A stretch of 64,000 bases of DNA, taken from the NCBI GenBank assembly GCA_963833885.1, contig CAWHZU010000016.1:62001-126000 (forward strand), read 5' to 3'. A model generated the notes under the pieces. That model saw only the letters and a list, made by a program, of their open reading frames with translations, did no database searches and had not been told where the DNA came from. Below, in pieces: positions 62,047-64,000 of the stretch (positions are counted from its first letter, which is position 1; every line of letters begins with the position of its first letter). The translations under genes were made by a program, and so were the position numbers. The DNA comes from JASHPR01 sp963833885 (GTDB lineage Bacteria > Actinomycetota > Actinomycetes > Streptosporangiales > Streptosporangiaceae).

Positions 62047-63474
62047 TTACGCAGCCGGCAAAGATCCCAGCGGCGGATACCGGTCGAAGACGCCGGCGGG
62101 GTCGAACCGCTCGGCGAGTTGGCGCAGCCGTGGCAGGTTCCCGCCGTAAGCGGCCTCAACCTCCGCGCCTGTTTCGGGGAAGCCCGGCCGGAGCTCCACG
62201 CTGTACACGCCGATGGTGTGCGGCTGGAAGGCACGCACGGTCTCCCGGGCCCACGCGACACACTCCTCACGCTGGCCCTCATCGGCCGAAATCGCGTTGA
62301 CCGGGGCATTCCACTCGCCGCCGCGCCCCCAGAACGCGGTCTCGGTGTCGCCGACGTCGGCCAGCGCTCCCCCGGTGTGCTGAAGATCGATCCGGCAGGC
62401 CGAGGTGGGCGCCTGCCTGAGCTGCTCCTCCAGGGCCTCGGCGAGATCGGGACCCGGCGTGGCGTCGAGGAAGACGCTCTTGCCGAAGAAGAACCCGGTG
62501 CGCTCGCCCGGTTCCGGTGCGCTGGCCGGCACGGGCTCGCTGCCGTCCGCGAACAGGAGCGCCATCTCCGGGAAGCCGCCGAGGAAGAGCCCGGTTTGAA
62601 GTTTCCTGGCGATGGGCGGCGCGGCGGAGCCGAAGGCGGTCGCGGCGCGGCGGGCCGCGTCGACGTCGGCCGGGGAATCGGTTGCGCAGACGGTGTAGAC
62701 GAGCAGTCCGCGCTTGCCGGGGTCACCGGGCACGGTCCCCAGCACCGCCGACATCGACGTGTGCCGGGGGAGGCTGGTGGCGACGTCGAAGTACGCGGAG
62801 AGCCCGCTTGGCTCGACTACCATCCGGTCCACGAAGCGTGGCCCCGCGGGGTGTGTCCGGAATGCGGCGCTTGTCACCACGCCGAAGCTCGGCGCACAGC
62901 CCCGCACCGCCCACCACAATTCCGCGTCCGCGCCGGTGCTGTCGCCGGACAGCCGCACCACGTCGCCAGACGGAAGCACGAGCTCCACCCAGACCAGGTG
63001 GTCGACGGTGAGGCCGAGGCTGCGGGTGAGGAAGCCCACGCCGCCCCGGGTCGCCAAACCAAGGCCGGCCAGCCGGACGATGCCGATCGGGACCGTCCGC
63101 TGCTGGGGCGCCAGCGCGTCGAGCATGGTGCCCATCGTGGCCCCGCCGCCCACGACGACGGTCTCGCCATCTGCCGTGGCGTGGTCCATGCGCGCGGACA
63201 GGTCGATCATGACGGCGCCGTCCGATACACAGTTCGAGCTCAGCCCGCCCCCGCGCACCGTCACCGAACATCCGGTCTTCTGCGCGATCTTCATGATCGA
63301 CGACACGTCGGCCGCCGACGCCGGCGCCACGACACAGGCTGGCCGGCGCCGCGCCGCGTCGGGAAAGAACACCCGGTCCAGCGCCCCGGCGTACGCCGCG
63401 CTGCCGGGCAAGGCCGCCCTGTCCCCCAGCTCTTCCTGCAGCAGCCGAACGCTCTCCGATGCCGAATCAGTCAT
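62047..63474 (-). CDS. FAD-binding (PCMH/BBE-type) oxidoreductase
   Basis: 475 residues. Residues ~45-215 are the PCMH FAD-binding domain (PACVVAPASAADVSSIMKIA, VTVRGGGLSSNCVSDGAVMIDLS, GVGFLTRSLGLTVDHLVWVELVLPSG, ELWWAVRGCAPSFGVVTSAAF), and the C-terminal ~45 residues the berberine-bridge domain (AYGGNLPRLRQLAERFDPAGVF). In most relatives a His in the RSGGH motif binds FAD covalently; here the position is Leu (RGGGLSS), so FAD may be bound differently. Substrate unknown; no signal peptide, so probably cytoplasmic. Confidence 0.87.
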   Translation of the reverse strand: MTDSASESVRLLQEELGDRAALPGSAAYAGALDRVFFPDAARRRPACVVAPASAADVSSIMKIAQKTGCSVTVRGGGLSSNCVSDGAVMIDLSARMDHATADGETVVVGGGATMGTMLDALAPQQRTVPIGIVRLAGLGLATRGGVGFLTRSLGLTVDHLVWVELVLPSGDVVRLSGDSTGADAELWWAVRGCAPSFGVVTSAAFRTHPAGPRFVDRMVVEPSGLSAYFDVATSLPRHTSMSAVLGTVPGDPGKRGLLVYTVCATDSPADVDAARRAATAFGSAAPPIARKLQTGLFLGGFPEMALLFADGSEPVPASAPEPGERTGFFFGKSVFLDATPGPDLAEALEEQLRQAPTSACRIDLQHTGGALADVGDTETAFWGRGGEWNAPVNAISADEGQREECVAWARETVRAFQPHTIGVYSVELRPGFPETGAEVEAAYGGNLPRLRQLAERFDPAGVFDRYPPLGSLPAA

Positions 63475-63600
63475 GCGCTACCCCCTGCCCCCGACACTCC
63501 AACGCCGATACCAGGAGTGCCCGGCCGTATTGCTGGTCAACCGTGCTGGCGGGCGGCCCGGCGCCCGGGGCCGCCGGGGTCGCGAGCGCCCTGGCTCAGC

Positions 63601-64000
63601 TCACGCGATCGAGGGCGCCGGGTGCCGCGCACGCCAGCTAAGTTCGGCTTCGCCCATCGGGGTGGTGGGCGGGCCCAGGACGAATGGCCAGATCTCCTCG
63701 GCGATGGCCCGCCAGTTGGCGGTCGCGGTCAGCTCGCCGAGCAGCCCGAACAGGCCGAGGTTGATGCGCTGCAGGATCACGTAGGAGCGCGGGATCTGGG
63801 CGTACGTCGTCACCGGGCTGCGCACGTCGAAGAACCGGCGCACGACCGCGGACGAATACTCCCCGGTCATCGTCAGTGGCCGGGACTCACGGACAGTGTC
63901 GTAGAACAAGGCCATGTGCTCGACGATCTGATCCGTGTCCAGCGGCGCGTCCGCCCGCAGGAAGCCGGCTTTCTCCAGGTTCCGGCGGAACATCTCGGGG
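63601..64000 (-). CDS. AarF/ABC1/UbiB family kinase-like protein, 5' end outside the window
   Basis: The frame is open to the right window edge, so only the last ~133 residues are present. FRRNLEKAGFLRADAPLDTDQ, YAQIPRSYVILQRINLGLFGLLGEL and ATANWRAIAEEIWPFVLG fit the C-terminus of actinobacterial ABC1 kinase-like proteins. The kinase motifs lie outside the window. Members are atypical kinases linked to quinone or lipid metabolism. Confidence 0.78.
   Translation of the reverse strand, partial: PEMFRRNLEKAGFLRADAPLDTDQIVEHMALFYDTVRESRPLTMTGEYSSAVVRRFFDVRSPVTTYAQIPRSYVILQRINLGLFGLLGELTATANWRAIAEEIWPFVLGPPTTPMGEAELSWRARHPAPSIA

Overview
The window is high-GC (about 70%), gene-dense DNA with many GTG and some TTG starts, ATGA/TTGA stop-start overlaps, and families typical of Actinobacteria: DUF1707, DUF5753 XRE regulators, PadR/MarR/GntR regulators, DrrAB-type ABC pairs and a G1 peptidase. 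The sterol genes match mycobacterial/rhodococcal families but sit in a different overall order, and the accessory genes do not look mycobacterial. A soil actinomycete outside Mycobacteriales, for example Streptosporangiales or Treboniaceae-like, is my best guess (inference only).

The dominant theme is aerobic sterol/cholesterol catabolism, spread over the window as small conserved islands separated by unrelated genes: ipdA-ipdB (4.7-6.3 kb, steroid ring C/D opening); fadE26-fadE27 (9.1-11.5 kb, side-chain acyl-CoA dehydrogenase); fadD19/echA19, divergent, with a nitronate monooxygenase-like gene behind fadD19 (19.3-22.9 kb); a double-DUF35 protein with ltp4-ltp3 (31.8-35.0 kb, C24-branched side chains); cyp125/fadA5, divergent (37.3-39.8 kb, C26 oxidation and side-chain thiolysis); and hsaA-hsaD-hsaC-hsaB divergent from kshA plus a small CxxC protein (50.5-55.7 kb, opening of rings A and B). 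Each island has one or two copies of a palindrome of the form TAGAACnnGTTCTA in its promoter region. This matches the known KstR operator consensus, so the islands probably form one regulon. No kstR, kstD, kshB, mce4 or hsaEFG gene is visible here.

Other regions: 0-3 kb holds the 3' end of a flippase-like membrane protein and a DUF2252 protein; 6.5-9 kb an orphan peptide-type binding lipoprotein and an MBL hydrolase; 11.6-18.8 kb a MetE-like protein, GntR and PadR regulators, a DUF3516 helicase, a scar of two truncated genes (DUF4242 and LuxR) and a frameshifted dienelactone hydrolase; 22.9-31.1 kb a BrkB protein, a GntR / fused oxoprolinase (HyuAB) / DUF1445 operon, and a TetR-methyltransferase pair; 35.2-37.3 kb a PadR regulator with four operators; 39.8-50.4 kb assorted genes (XRE, Spherulin-4-like, NRDE, lactonase-type MBL, GNAT, frameshifted phosphotransferase, methyltransferase, panB, NTF2, LprI-like lipoprotein, G1 peptidase, phosphatase); 55.7-64 kb a DrrAB/MarR unit with a symmetric leaderless promoter, an LLM oxidoreductase, a lipoprotein, a deaminase with a double-ABM membrane protein, a BBE-like flavoprotein and the 3' end of an AarF/UbiB kinase.

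Small tandem duplications are unusually frequent (12.7, 15.3, 35.0, 49.9 and 59.3 kb). Two or three genes carry single frameshifts at short GC-rich runs, which may be real decay or assembly error. I saw no tRNA, rRNA, CRISPR array or insertion sequence.
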